Shown here: positions 14,401 through 27,400 of the stretch, one piece after another
Layout of the letters: each line of letters opens with the position of its first letter
Position numbering within the stretch: position 1 is the stretch's first letter
Assembly (NCBI RefSeq): GCF_015706575.1
Contig: NW_024037063.1
Coordinates: forward strand, 62,001-126,000
DNA from: Patiria miniata
Lineage: Eukaryota; Echinodermata; Asteroidea; Valvatida; Asterinidae
DNA length: 64,000 bases
Direction of reading: 5' to 3'
The notes under the pieces: generated by a model
The model's input: the letters and a program-made list of their open reading frames with translations, nothing else
Database searches by the model: none
Told to the model about the DNA's origin: nothing
Position numbers and translations under genes: made by a program

Positions 14401-17400
14401 ACATGCTATATCTCGTTTTGGCGGTATCTTGTTATGAAAAATTTCTGATTTTTTTGACATGTATCGAGAGCTAGTTAGTCTGGCAACAACGTCCAACAAG
14501 TTTGAAGTCCGTAGACCCAATACTCGTGGAGAAAATGTGACATAAGCAAGAATATTTTGCCCGAGTTTGTTTCTGTGCGTAAATTGCCATAGAGTAGGCT
14601 GTCAGCGGGCTTCGCTCCGTGGTGTGTTTATATGCTATATCTCAAATTCGGCGGTATCTTGTTATGAAAAATTTCTGATTTTTTTGACATGTATCGAGAG
14701 CTAGTTAGTCTGGCAACAACGTCCAACAAGTTTGAAGTCCGTAGACCCAATACTCGTGGAGAAAATGTGACATAAGCAAGAATATTATGCCCGAGTTTGT
14801 TTCTGTGCGTAAATTGCCATAGAGTAGGCTGTCAGCGGGCTTCGCTCCGTGGTGTGTTTACATGCTATATCTCGTTTTGGCGGTATCTTGTTATGAAAAA
14901 TTTCTGATTTTTTTGACATGTATCGAGAGCTAGTTAGTCTGGCAACAACGTCCAACAAGTTTGAAGTCCGTAGACCCAATACTCGTGGAGAAAATGTGAC
15001 ATAAGCAAGAATATTTTGCCCGAGTTTGTTTCTGTGCGTAAATTGCCATAGAGTAGGCTGTCAGCGGGCTTCGCTCCGTGGTGTGTTTACATGCTATATC
15101 TCAAACGGCGGTATCTTGTTATGAAAAATTTCTGATTTTTTTGACATGTATCGAGAGCTAGTTAGTCTGGCAACAACGTCCAACAAGTTTGAAGTCCGTA
15201 GACCCAATACTCGTGGAGAAAATGTGACATAAGCAAGAATATTATGCCCGAGTTTGTTTCTGTGCGTAAATTGCCATAGAGTAGGCTGTCAGCGGGCTTC
15301 GCTCCGTGGTGTGTTTACATGCTATATCTCGTTTTGGCGGTATCTTGTTATGAAAAATTTCTGATTTTTTTGACATGTATCGAGAGCTAGTTAGTCTGGC
15401 AACAACGTCCAACAAGTTTGAAGTCCGTAGACCCAATACTCGTGGAGAAAATGTGACATAAGCAAGAATATTTGCCCGAGTTTGTTTCTGTGCGTAAATT
15501 GCCATAGAGTAGGCTGTCAGCGGGCTTCGCTCCGTGGTGTGTTTACATGCTATATCTCGTTTTGGCGGTATCTTGTTATGAAAAAATTCTGATTTTTTTG
15601 ACATGTATCGAGAGCTAGTTAGTCTGGCAACAACGTCCAACAAGTTTGAAGTCCGTAGACCCAATACTCGTGGAGAAAATGTGACATAAGCAAGAATATT
15701 ATGCCCGAGTTTGTTTCTGTGCGTAAATTGCCATAGAGTAGGCTGTCAGCGGGCTTCGCTCCGTGGTGTGTTTACATGCTATATCTCGTTTTGGCGGTAT
15801 CTTGTTATGAAAAATTTCTGATTTTTTTGACATGTATCGAGAGCTAGTTAGTCTGGCAACAACGTCCAACAAGTTTGAAGTCCGTAGACCCAATACTCGT
15901 GGAGAAAATGTGACATAAGCAAGAATATTTTGCCCGAGTTTGTTTCTGTGCGTAAATTGCCATAGAGTAGGCTGTCAGCGGGCTTCGCTCCGTGGTGTGT
16001 TTATATGCTATATCTCAAATTGGCGGTATCTTGTTATGAAAAATTTCTGATTTTTTTGACATGTATCGAGAGCTAGTTAGTCTGGCAACAACGTCCAACA
16101 AGTTTGAAGTCCGTAGACCCAATACTCGTGGAGAAAATGTGACATAAGCAAGAATATTATGCCCGAGTTTGTTTCTGTGCGTAAATTGCCATAGAGTAGG
16201 CTGTCAGCGGGCTTCGCTCCGTGGTGTGTTTACATGCTATATCTCGTTTTGGCGGTATCTTGTTATGAAAAATTTCTGATTTTTTTGACATGTATCGAGA
16301 GCTAGTTAGTCTGGCAACAACGTCCAACAAGTTTGAAGTCCGTAGACCCAATACTCGTGGAGAAAATGTGACATAAGCAAGAATATTATGCCCGAGTTTG
16401 TTTCTGTGCGTAAATTGCCATAGAGTAGGCTGTCAGCGGGCTTCGCTCCGTGGTGTGTTTACATGCTATATCTCGTTTGGCGGTATCTTGTTATGAAAAA
16501 TTCTGATTTTTTTGACATGTATCGAGAGCTAGTTAGTCTGGCAACAACGTCCAACAAGTTTGAAGTCCGTAGACCCAATACTCGTGGAGAAAATGTGACA
16601 TAAGCAAGAATATTTTGCCCGAGTTTGTTTCTGTGCGTAAATTGCCATAGAGTAGGCTGTCAGCGGGCTTCGCTCCGTGGTGTGTTTACATGCTATATCT
16701 CGTTTTGGCGGTATCTTGTTATGAAAAAATTTCTGATTTTTTTGACATGTATCGAGAGCTAGTTAGTCTGGCAACAACGTCCAACAAGTTTGAAGTCCGT
16801 AGACCCAATACTCGTGGAGAAAATGTGACATAAGCAAGAATATTTTGCCCGAGTTTGTTTCTGTGCGTAAATTGCCATAGAGTAGGCTGTCAGCGGGCTT
16901 CGCTCCGTGGTGTGTTTATATGCTATATCTCAAATCGGCGGTATCTTGTTATGAAAAATTTCTGATTTTTTTGACATGTATCGAGAGCTAGTTAGTCTGG
17001 CAACAACGTCCAACAAGTTTGAAGTCCGTAGACCCAATACTCGTGGAGAAAATGTGACATAAGCAAGAATATTATGCCCGAGTTTGTTTCTGTGCGTAAA
17101 TTGCCATAGAGTAGGCTGTCAGCGGGCTTCGCTCCGTGGTGTGTTTACATGCTATATCTCGTTTTGGCGGTATCTTGTTATGAAAAATTTCTGATTTTTT
17201 TGACATGTATCGAGAGCTAGTTAGTCTGGCAACAACGTCCAACAAGTTTGAAGTCCGTAGACCCAATACTCGTGGAGAAAATGTGACATAAGCAAGAATA
17301 TTATGCCCGAGTTTGTTTCTGTGCGTAAATTGCCATAGAGTAGGCTGTCAGCGGGCTTCGCTCCGTGGTGTGTTTACATGCTATATCTCGTTTTGGCGGT

Positions 17401-19631
17401 ATCTTGTTATGAAAAATTTCTGATTTTTTTGACATGTATCGAGAGCTAGTTAGTCTGGCAACAACGTCCAACAAGTTTGAAGTCCGTAGACCCAATACTC
17501 GTGGAGAAAATGTGACATAAGCAAGAATATTATGCCCGAGTTTGTTTCTGTGCGTAAATTGCCATAGAGTAGGCTGTCAGCGGGCTTCGCTCCGTGGTGT
17601 GTTTATATGCTATATCTCAAATCGGCGGTATCTTGTTATGAAAAATTTCTGATTTTTTTGACATGTATCGAGAGCTAGTTAGTCTGGCAACAACGTCCAA
17701 CAAGTTTGAAGTCCGTAGACCCAATACTCGTGGAGAAAATGTGACATAAGCAAGAATATTTGCCCGAGTTTGTTTCTGTGCGTAAATTGCCATAGAGTAG
17801 GCTGTCAGCGGGCTTCGCTCCGTGGTGTGTTTATATGCTATATCTCAAATCGGCGGTATCTTGTTATGAAAAATTCTGATTTTTTTGACATGTATCGAGA
17901 GCTAGTTAGTCTGGCAACAACGTCCAACAAGTTTGAAGTCCGTAGACCCAATACTCGTGGAGAAAATGTGACATAAGCAAGAATATTTTGCCCGAGTTTG
18001 TTTCTGTGCGTAAATTGCCATAGAGTAGGCTGTCAGCGGGCTTCGCTCCGTGGTGTGTTTACATGCTATATCTCGTTTGGCGGTATCTTGTTATGAAAAA
18101 TTTCTGATTTTTTTGACATGTATCGAGAGCTAGTTAGTCTGGCAACAACGTCCAACAAGTTTGAAGTCCGTAGACCCAATACTCGTGGAGAAAATGTGAC
18201 ATAAGCAAGAATATTTTGCCCGAGTTTGTTTCTGTGCGTAAATTGCCATAGAGTAGGCTGTCAGCGGGCTTCGCTCCGTGGTGTGTTTATATGCTATATC
18301 TCGTTTTGGCGGTATCTTGTTATGAAAAATTCTGATTTTTTTGACATGTATCGAGAGCTAGTTAGTCTGGCAACAACGTCCAACAAGTTTGAAGTCCGTA
18401 GACCCAATACTCGTGGAGAAAATGTGACATAAGCAAGAATATTATGCCCGAGTTTGTTTCTGTGCGTAAATTGCCATAGAGTAGGCTGTCAGCGGGCTTC
18501 GCTCCGTGGTGTGTTTACATGCTATATCTCGTTTGGCGGTATCTTGTTATGAAAAATTTCTGATTTTTTTGACATGTATCGAGAGCTAGTTAGTCTGGCA
18601 ACAACGTCCAACAAGTTTGAAGTCCGTAGACCCAATACTCGTGGAGAAAATGTGACATAAGCAAGAATATTTTGCCCGAGTTTGTTTCTGTGCGTAAATT
18701 GCCATAGAGTAGGCTGTCAGCGGGCTTCGCTCCGTGGTGTGTTTACATGCTATATCTCGTTTTGGCGGTATCTTGTTATGAAAAATTTCTGATTTTTTTG
18801 ACATGTATCGAGAGCTAGTTAGTCTGGCAACAACGTCCAACAAGTTTGAAGTCCGTAGACCCAATACTCGTGGAGAAAATGTGACATAAGCAAGAATATT
18901 TGCCCGAGTTTGTTTCTGTGCGTAAATTGCCATAGAGTAGGCTGTCAGCGGGCTTCGCTCCGTGGTGTGTTTACATGCTATATCTCGTTTTGGCGGTATC
19001 TTGTTATGAAAAATTTCTGATTTTTTTGACATGTATCGAGAGCTAGTTAGTCTGGCAACAACGTCCAACAAGTTTGAAGTCCGTAGACCCAATACTCGTG
19101 GAGAAAATGTGACATAAGCAAGAATATTTTGCCCGAGTTTGTTTCTGTGCGTAAATTGCCATAGAGTAGGCTGTCAGCGGGCTTCGCTCCGTGGTGTGTT
19201 TACATGCTATATCTCGTTTGGCGGTATCTTGTTATGAAAAATTTCTGATTTTTTTGACATGTATCGAGAGCTAGTTAGTCTGGCAACAACGTCCAACAAG
19301 TTTGAAGTCCGTAGACCCAATACTCGTGGAGAAATGTGACATAAGCAAGAATATTTTGCCCGAGTTTGTTTCTGTGCGTAAATTGCCATAGAGTAGGCTG
19401 TCAGCGGGCTTCGCTCCGTGGTGTGTTTACATGCTATATCTCGTTTTGGCGGTATCTTGTTATGAAAAATTTCTGATTTTTTTGACATGTATCGAGAGCT
19501 AGTTAGTCTGGCAACAACGTCCAACAAGTTTGAAGTCCGTAGACCCAATACTCGTGGAGAAAATGTGACATAAGCAAGAATATTTTGCCCGAGTTTGTTT
19601 CTGTGCGTAAATTGCCATAGAGTAGGCTGTC

Positions 19632-19862
19632 AGCGGGCTTCGCTCCGTGGTGTGTTTATATGCTATATCTCAAATCGGCGGTATCTTGTTATGAAAAATT
19701 TCTGATTTTTTTGACATGTATCGAGAGCTAGTTAGTCTGGCAACAACAACGTCCAACAAGTTTGAAGTCCGTAGACCCAAGACTCGTGGAGAAAATGTGA
19801 CATAAGCAAGAATATTTGCCCGAGTTTGTTTCTGTGCGTAAATTGCCATAGAGTAGGCTGTC
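19632..19862 (+). repeat. 231-bp monomer with private CAA insertion and T-to-G change
   Basis: In this subfamily 2 unit CAACAACG is expanded to CAACAACAACG (19741-19751) and CCCAATACTC reads CCCAAGACTC (G at 19781). It also has the shortened AATATTTG junction. Both core changes are seen in no other unit, which makes this unit an anchor of near-unique sequence within the array. Confidence 0.9.
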
Positions 19863-22800
19863 AGCGGGCTTCGCTCCGTGGTGTGTTTACATGCTATATC
19901 TCGTATGGCGGTATCTTGTTATGAAAAAATTTCTGATTTTTTTGACATGTATCGAGAGCTAGTTAGTCTGGCAACAACGTCCAACAAGTTTGAAGTCCGT
20001 AGACCCAATACTCGTGGAGAAAATGTGACATAAGCAAGAATATTATGCCCGAGTTTGTTTCTGTGCGTAAATTGCCATAGAGTAGGCTGTCAGCGGGCTT
20101 CGCTCCGTGGTGTGTTTACATGCTATATCTCGTTTGGCGGTATCTTGTTATGAAAAATTTCTGATTTTTTTGACATGTATCGAGAGCTAGTTAGTCTGGC
20201 AACAACGTCCAACAAGTTTGAAGTCCGTAGACCCAATACTCGTGGAGAAAATGTGACATAAGCAAGAATATTTTGCCCGAGTTTGTTTCTGTGCGTAAAT
20301 TGCCATAGAGTAGGCTGTCAGCGGGCTTCGCTCCGTGGTGTGTTTATATGCTATATCTCGTCGGCGGTATCTTGTTATGAAAAAATTCTGATTTTTTTGA
20401 CATGTATCGAGAGCTAGTTAGTCTGGCAACAACGTCCAACAAGTTTGAAGTCCGTAGACCCAATACTCGTGGAGAAAATGTGACATAAGCAAGAATATTA
20501 TGCCCGAGTTTGTTTCTGTGCGTAAATTGCCATAGAGTAGGCTGTCAGCGGGCTTCGCTCCGTGGTGTGTTTATATGCTATATCTCAAATCGGCGGTATC
20601 TTGTTATGAAAAATTTCTGATTTTTTTGACATGTATCGAGAGCTAGTTAGTCTGGCAACAACGTCCAACAAGTTTGAAGTCCGTAGACCCAATACTCGTG
20701 GAGAAAATGTGACATAAGCAAGAATATTATGCCCGAGTTTGTTTCTGTGCGTAAATTGCCATAGAGTAGGCTGTCAGCGGGCTTCGCTCCGTGGTGTGTT
20801 TATATGCTATATCTCGTTTGGCGGTATCTTGTTATGAAAAATTTCTGATTTTTTTGACATGTATCGAGAGCTAGTTAGTCTGGCAACAACGTCCAACAAG
20901 TTTGAAGTCCGTAGACCCAATACTCGTGGAGAAAATGTGACATAAGCAAGAATATTATGCCCGAGTTTGTTTCTGTGCGTAAATTGCCATAGAGTAGGCT
21001 GTCAGCGGGCTTCGCTCCGTGGTGTGTTTACATGCTATATCTCGTTTGGCGGTATCTTGTTATGAAAAATTCTGATTTTTTTGACATGTATCGAGAGCTA
21101 GTTAGTCTGGCAACAACGTCCAACAAGTTTGAAGTCCGTAGACCCAATACTCGTGGAGAAAATGTGACATAAGCAAGAATATTATGCCCGAGTTTGTTTC
21201 TGTGCGTAAATTGCCATAGAGTAGGCTGTCAGCGGGCTTCGCTCCGTGGTGTGTTTACATGCTATATCTCAATTGGCGGTATCTTGTTATGAAAAAATTC
21301 TGATTTTTTTGACATGTATCGAGAGCTAGTTAGTCTGGCAACAACGTCCAACAAGTTTGAAGTCCGTAGACCCAATACTCGTGGAGAAAATGTGACATAA
21401 GCAAGAATATTATGCCCGAGTTTGTTTCTGTGCGTAAATTGCCATAGAGTAGGCTGTCAGCGGGCTTCGCTCCGTGGTGTGTTTACATGCTATATCTCGT
21501 TTTGGCGGTATCTTGTTATGAAAAATTTCTGATTTTTTTGACATGTATCGAGAGCTAGTTAGTCTGGCAACAACGTCCAACAAGTTTGAAGTCCGTAGAC
21601 CCAATACTCGTGGAGAAAATGTGACATAAGCAAGAATATTATGCCCGAGTTTGTTTCTGTGCGTAAATTGCCATAGAGTAGGCTGTCAGCGGGCTTCGCT
21701 CCGTGGTGTGTTTATATGCTATATCTCAAATCGGCGGTATCTTGTTATGAAAAATTTCTGATTTTTTTGACATGTATCGAGAGCTAGTTAGTCTGGCAAC
21801 AACGTCCAACAAGTTTGAAGTCCGTAGACCCAATACTCGTGGAGAAAATGTGACATAAGCAAGAATATTATGCCCGAGTTTGTTTCTGTGCGTAAATTGC
21901 CATAGAGTAGGCTGTCAGCGGGCTTCGCTCCGTGGTGTGTTTATATGCTATATCTCAAATCGGCGGTATCTTGTTATGAAAAATTTCTGATTTTTTTGAC
22001 ATGTATCGAGAGCTAGTTAGTCTGGCAACAACGTCCAACAAGTTTGAAGTCCGTAGACCCAATACTCGTGGAGAAAATGTGACATAAGCAAGAATATTAT
22101 GCCCGAGTTTGTTTCTGTGCGTAAATTGCCATAGAGTAGGCTGTCAGCGGGCTTCGCTCCGTGGTGTGTTTACATGCTATATCTCGTTTTGGCGGTATCT
22201 TGTTATGAAAAATTTCTGATTTTTTTGACATGTATCGAGAGCTAGTTAGTCTGGCAACAACGTCCAACAAGTTTGAAGTCCGTAGACCCAATACTCGTGG
22301 AGAAAATGTGACATAAGCAAGAATATTTTGCCCGAGTTTGTTTCTGTGCGTAAATTGCCATAGAGTAGGCTGTCAGCGGGCTTCGCTCCGTGGTGTGTTT
22401 ACATGCTATATCTCGTTTTGGCGGTATCTTGTTATGAAAAATTTCTGATTTTTTTGACATGTATCGAGAGCTAGTTAGTCTGGCAACAACGTCCAACAAG
22501 TTTGAAGTCCGTAGACCCAATACTCGTGGAGAAAATGTGACATAAGCAAGAATATTTTGCCCGAGTTTGTTTCTGTGCGTAAATTGCCATAGAGTAGGCT
22601 GTCAGCGGGCTTCGCTCCGTGGTGTGTTTATATGCTATATCTCAAATTGGCGGTATCTTGTTATGAAAAATTTCTGATTTTTTTGACATGTATCGAGAGC
22701 TAGTTAGTCTGGCAACAACGTCCAACAAGTTTGAAGTCCGTAGACCCAATACTCGTGGAGAAAATGTGACATAAGCAAGAATATTTTGCCCGAGTTTGTT

Positions 22801-24203
22801 TCTGTGCGTAAATTGCCATAGAGTAGGCTGTCAGCGGGCTTCGCTCCGTGGTGTGTTTATATGCTATATCTCAAATCGGCGGTATCTTGTTATGAAAAAT
22901 TTCTGATTTTTTTGACATGTATCGAGAGCTAGTTAGTCTGGCAACAACGTCCAACAAGTTTGAAGTCCGTAGACCCAATACTCGTGGAGAAAATGTGACA
23001 TAAGCAAGAATATTATGCCCGAGTTTGTTTCTGTGCGTAAATTGCCATAGAGTAGGCTGTCAGCGGGCTTCGCTCCGTGGTGTGTTTACATGCTATATCT
23101 CGTTTTGGCGGTATCTTGTTATGAAAAATTTCTGATTTTTTTGACATGTATCGAGAGCTAGTTAGTCTGGCAACAACGTCCAACAAGTTTGAAGTCCGTA
23201 GACCCAATACTCGTGGAGAAAATGTGACATAAGCAAGAATATTATGCCCGAGTTTGTTTCTGTGCGTAAATTGCCATAGAGTAGGCTGTCAGCGGGCTTC
23301 GCTCCGTGGTGTGTTTACATGCTATATCTCGTTTTGGCGGTATCTTGTTATGAAAAATTTCTGATTTTTTTGACATGTATCGAGAGCTAGTTAGTCTGGC
23401 AACAACGTCCAACAAGTTTGAAGTCCGTAGACCCAATACTCGTGGAGAAAATGTGACATAAGCAAGAATATTTTGCCCGAGTTTGTTTCTGTGCGTAAAT
23501 TGCCATAGAGTAGGCTGTCAGCGGGCTTCGCTCCGTGGTGTGTTTATATGCTATATCTCAAATCGGCGGTATCTTGTTATGAAAATTTCTGATTTTTTTG
23601 ACATGTATCGAGAGCTAGTTAGTCTGGCAACAACGTCCAACAAGTTTGAAGTCCGTAGACCCAATACTCGTGGAGAAAATGTGACATAAGCAAGAATATT
23701 ATGCCCGAGTTTGTTTCTGTGCGTAAATTGCCATAGAGTAGGCTGTCAGCGGGCTTCGCTCCGTGGTGTGTTTATATGCTATATCTCAAATCGGCGGTAT
23801 CTTGTTATGAAAATTTCTGATTTTTTTGACATGTATCGAGAGCTAGTTAGTCTGGCAACAACGTCCAACAAGTTTGAAGTCCGTAGACCCAATACTCGTG
23901 GAGAAAATGTGACATAAGCAAGAATATTTTGCCCGAGTTTGTTTCTGTGCGTAAATTGCCATAGAGTAGGCTGTCAGCGGGCTTCGCTCCGTGGTGTGTT
24001 TATATGCTATATCTCAAATCGGCGGTATCTTGTTATGAAAAATTTCTGATTTTTTTGACATGTATCGAGAGCTAGTTAGTCTGGCAACAACGTCCAACAA
24101 GTTTGAAGTCCGTAGACCCAATACTCGTGGAGAAAATGTGACATAAGCAAGAATATTTGCCCGAGTTTGTTTCTGTGCGTAAATTGCCATAGAGTAGGCT
24201 GTC

Positions 24204-24429
24204 AGCGGGCTTCGCTCCGTGGTGTGTTTATGCTATATCTCGTTTTGGCGGTATCTTGTTATGAAAAATTCTGATTTTTTTGACATGTATCGAGAGCTAG
24301 TTAGTCTGGCAACAACGTCCAACAAGTTTGAAGTCCGTAGACCCAATACTCGTGGAGAAAATGTGACATAAGCAAGAATATTTTGCCCGAGTTTGTTTCT
24401 GTGCGTAAATTGCCATAGAGTAGGCTGTC
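24204..24429 (+). repeat. 226-bp monomer with AT loss at the position-28 site
   Basis: TTTATATGCT is contracted to TTTATGCT near 24228, removing one AT step, and the A/T tract is A5T2. The hypervariable block is GTTTTGG, so the unit resembles a TATATG/GTTTTGG recombinant that then slipped. Confidence 0.85.
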
Positions 24430-27400
24430 AGCGGGCTTCGCTCCGTGGTGTGTTTACATGCTATATCTCAAATCGGCGGTATCTTGTTATGAAAAATTTC
24501 TGATTTTTTTGACATGTATCGAGAGCTAGTTAGTCTGGCAACAACGTCCAACAAGTTTGAAGTCCGTAGACCCAATACTCGTGGAGAAAATGTGACATAA
24601 GCAAGAATATTATGCCCGAGTTTGTTTCTGTGCGTAAATTGCCATAGAGTAGGCTGTCAGCGGGCTTCGCTCCGTGGTGTGTTTATATGCTATATCTCAA
24701 ATCGGCGGTATCTTGTTATGAAAAATTTCTGATTTTTTTGACATGTATCGAGAGCTAGTTAGTCTGGCAACAACGTCCAACAAGTTTGAAGTCCGTAGAC
24801 CCAATACTCGTGGAGAAAATGTGACATAAGCAAGAATATTATGCCCGAGTTTGTTTCTGTGCGTAAATTGCCATAGAGTAGGCTGTCAGCGGGCTTCGCT
24901 CCGTGGTGTGTTTACATGCTATATCTCGTTTTGGCGGTATCTTGTTATGAAAAATTTCTGATTTTTTTGACATGTATCGAGAGCTAGTTAGTCTGGCAAC
25001 AACGTCCAACAAGTTTGAAGTCCGTAGACCCAATACTCGTGGAGAAAATGTGACATAAGCAAGAATATTATGCCCGAGTTTGTTTCTGTGCGTAAATTGC
25101 CATAGAGTAGGCTGTCAGCGGGCTTCGCTCCGTGGTGTGTTTACATGCTATATCTCGTTTTGGCGGTATCTTGTTATGAAAAATTTCTGATTTTTTTGAC
25201 ATGTATCGAGAGCTAGTTAGTCTGGCAACAACGTCCAACAAGTTTGAAGTCCGTAGACCCAATACTCGTGGAGAAAATGTGACATAAGCAAGAATATTTT
25301 GCCCGAGTTTGTTTCTGTGCGTAAATTGCCATAGAGTAGGCTGTCAGCGGGCTTCGCTCCGTGGTGTGTTTACATGCTATATCTCGTTTTGGCGGTATCT
25401 TGTTATGAAAAATTTCTGATTTTTTTGACATGTATCGAGAGCTAGTTAGTCTGGCAACAACGTCCAACAAGTTTGAAGTCCGTAGACCCAATACTCGTGG
25501 AGAAAATGTGACATAAGCAAGAATATTTTGCCCGAGTTTGTTTCTGTGCGTAAATTGCCATAGAGTAGGCTGTCAGCGGGCTTCGCTCCGTGGTGTGTTT
25601 ATATGCTATATCTCAAATCGGCGGTATCTTGTTATGAAAAAATTCTGATTTTTTTGACATGTATCGAGAGCTAGTTAGTCTGGCAACAACGTCCAACAAG
25701 TTTGAAGTCCGTAGACCCAATACTCGTGGAGAAAATGTGACATAAGCAAGAATATTATGCCCGAGTTTGTTTCTGTGCGTAAATTGCCATAGAGTAGGCT
25801 GTCAGCGGGCTTCGCTCCGTGGTGTGTTTATATGCTATATCTCAAATCGGCGGTATCTTGTTATGAAAAATTTCTGATTTTTTTGACATGTATCGAGAGC
25901 TAGTTAGTCTGGCAACAACGTCCAACAAGTTTGAAGTCCGTAGACCCAATACTCGTGGAGAAAATGTGACATAAGCAAGAATATTATGCCCGAGTTTGTT
26001 TCTGTGCGTAAATTGCCATAGAGTAGGCTGTCAGCGGGCTTCGCTCCGTGGTGTGTTTATATGCTATATCTCGTTTCGGCGGTATCTTGTTATGAAAAAT
26101 TTCTGATTTTTTTGACATGTATCGAGAGCTAGTTAGTCTGGCAACAACGTCCAACAAGTTTGAAGTCCGTAGACCCAATACTCGTGGAGAAAATGTGACA
26201 TAAGCAAGAATATTATGCCCGAGTTTGTTTCTGTGCGTAAATTGCCATAGAGTAGGCTGTCAGCGGGCTTCGCTCCGTGGTGTGTTTATATGCTATATCT
26301 CAAATCGGCGGTATCTTGTTATGAAAAATTTCTGATTTTTTTGACATGTATCGAGAGCTAGTTAGTCTGGCAACAACGTCCAACAAGTTTGAAGTCCGTA
26401 GACCCAATACTCGTGGAGAAAATGTGACATAAGCAAGAATATTTGCCCGAGTTTGTTTCTGTGCGTAAATTGCCATAGAGTAGGCTGTCAGCGGGCTTCG
26501 CTCCGTGGTGTGTTTACATGCTATATCTCGTTTTGGCGGTATCTTGTTATGAAAAATTTCTGATTTTTTTGACATGTATCGAGAGCTAGTTAGTCTGGCA
26601 ACAACGTCCAACAAGTTTGAAGTCCGTAGACCCAATACTCGTGGAGAAAATGTGACATAAGCAAGAATATTATGCCCGAGTTTGTTTCTGTGCGTAAATT
26701 GCCATAGAGTAGGCTGTCAGCGGGCTTCGCTCCGTGGTGTGTTTACATGCTATATCTCAAATCGGCGGTATCTTGTTATGAAAAATTTCTGATTTTTTTG
26801 ACATGTATCGAGAGCTAGTTAGTCTGGCAACAACGTCCAACAAGTTTGAAGTCCGTAGACCCAATACTCGTGGAGAAAATGTGACATAAGCAAGAATATT
26901 TTGCCCGAGTTTGTTTCTGTGCGTAAATTGCCATAGAGTAGGCTGTCAGCGGGCTTCGCTCCGTGGTGTGTTTATATGCTATATCTCAAATCGGCGGTAT
27001 CTTGTTATGAAAAATTTCTGATTTTTTTGACATGTATCGAGAGCTAGTTAGTCTGGCAACAACGTCCAACAAGTTTGAAGTCCGTAGACCCAATACTCGT
27101 GGAGAAAATGTGACATAAGCAAGAATATTTGCCCGAGTTTGTTTCTGTGCGTAAATTGCCATAGAGTAGGCTGTCAGCGGGCTTCGCTCCGTGGTGTGTT
27201 TACATGCTATATCTCGTTTTGGCGGTATCTTGTTATGAAAAATTTCTGATTTTTTTGACATGTATCGAGAGCTAGTTAGTCTGGCAACAACGTCCAACAA
27301 GTTTGAAGTCCGTAGACCCAATACTCGTGGAGAAAATGTGACATAAGCAAGAATATTATGCCCGAGTTTGTTTCTGTGCGTAAATTGCCATAGAGTAGGC

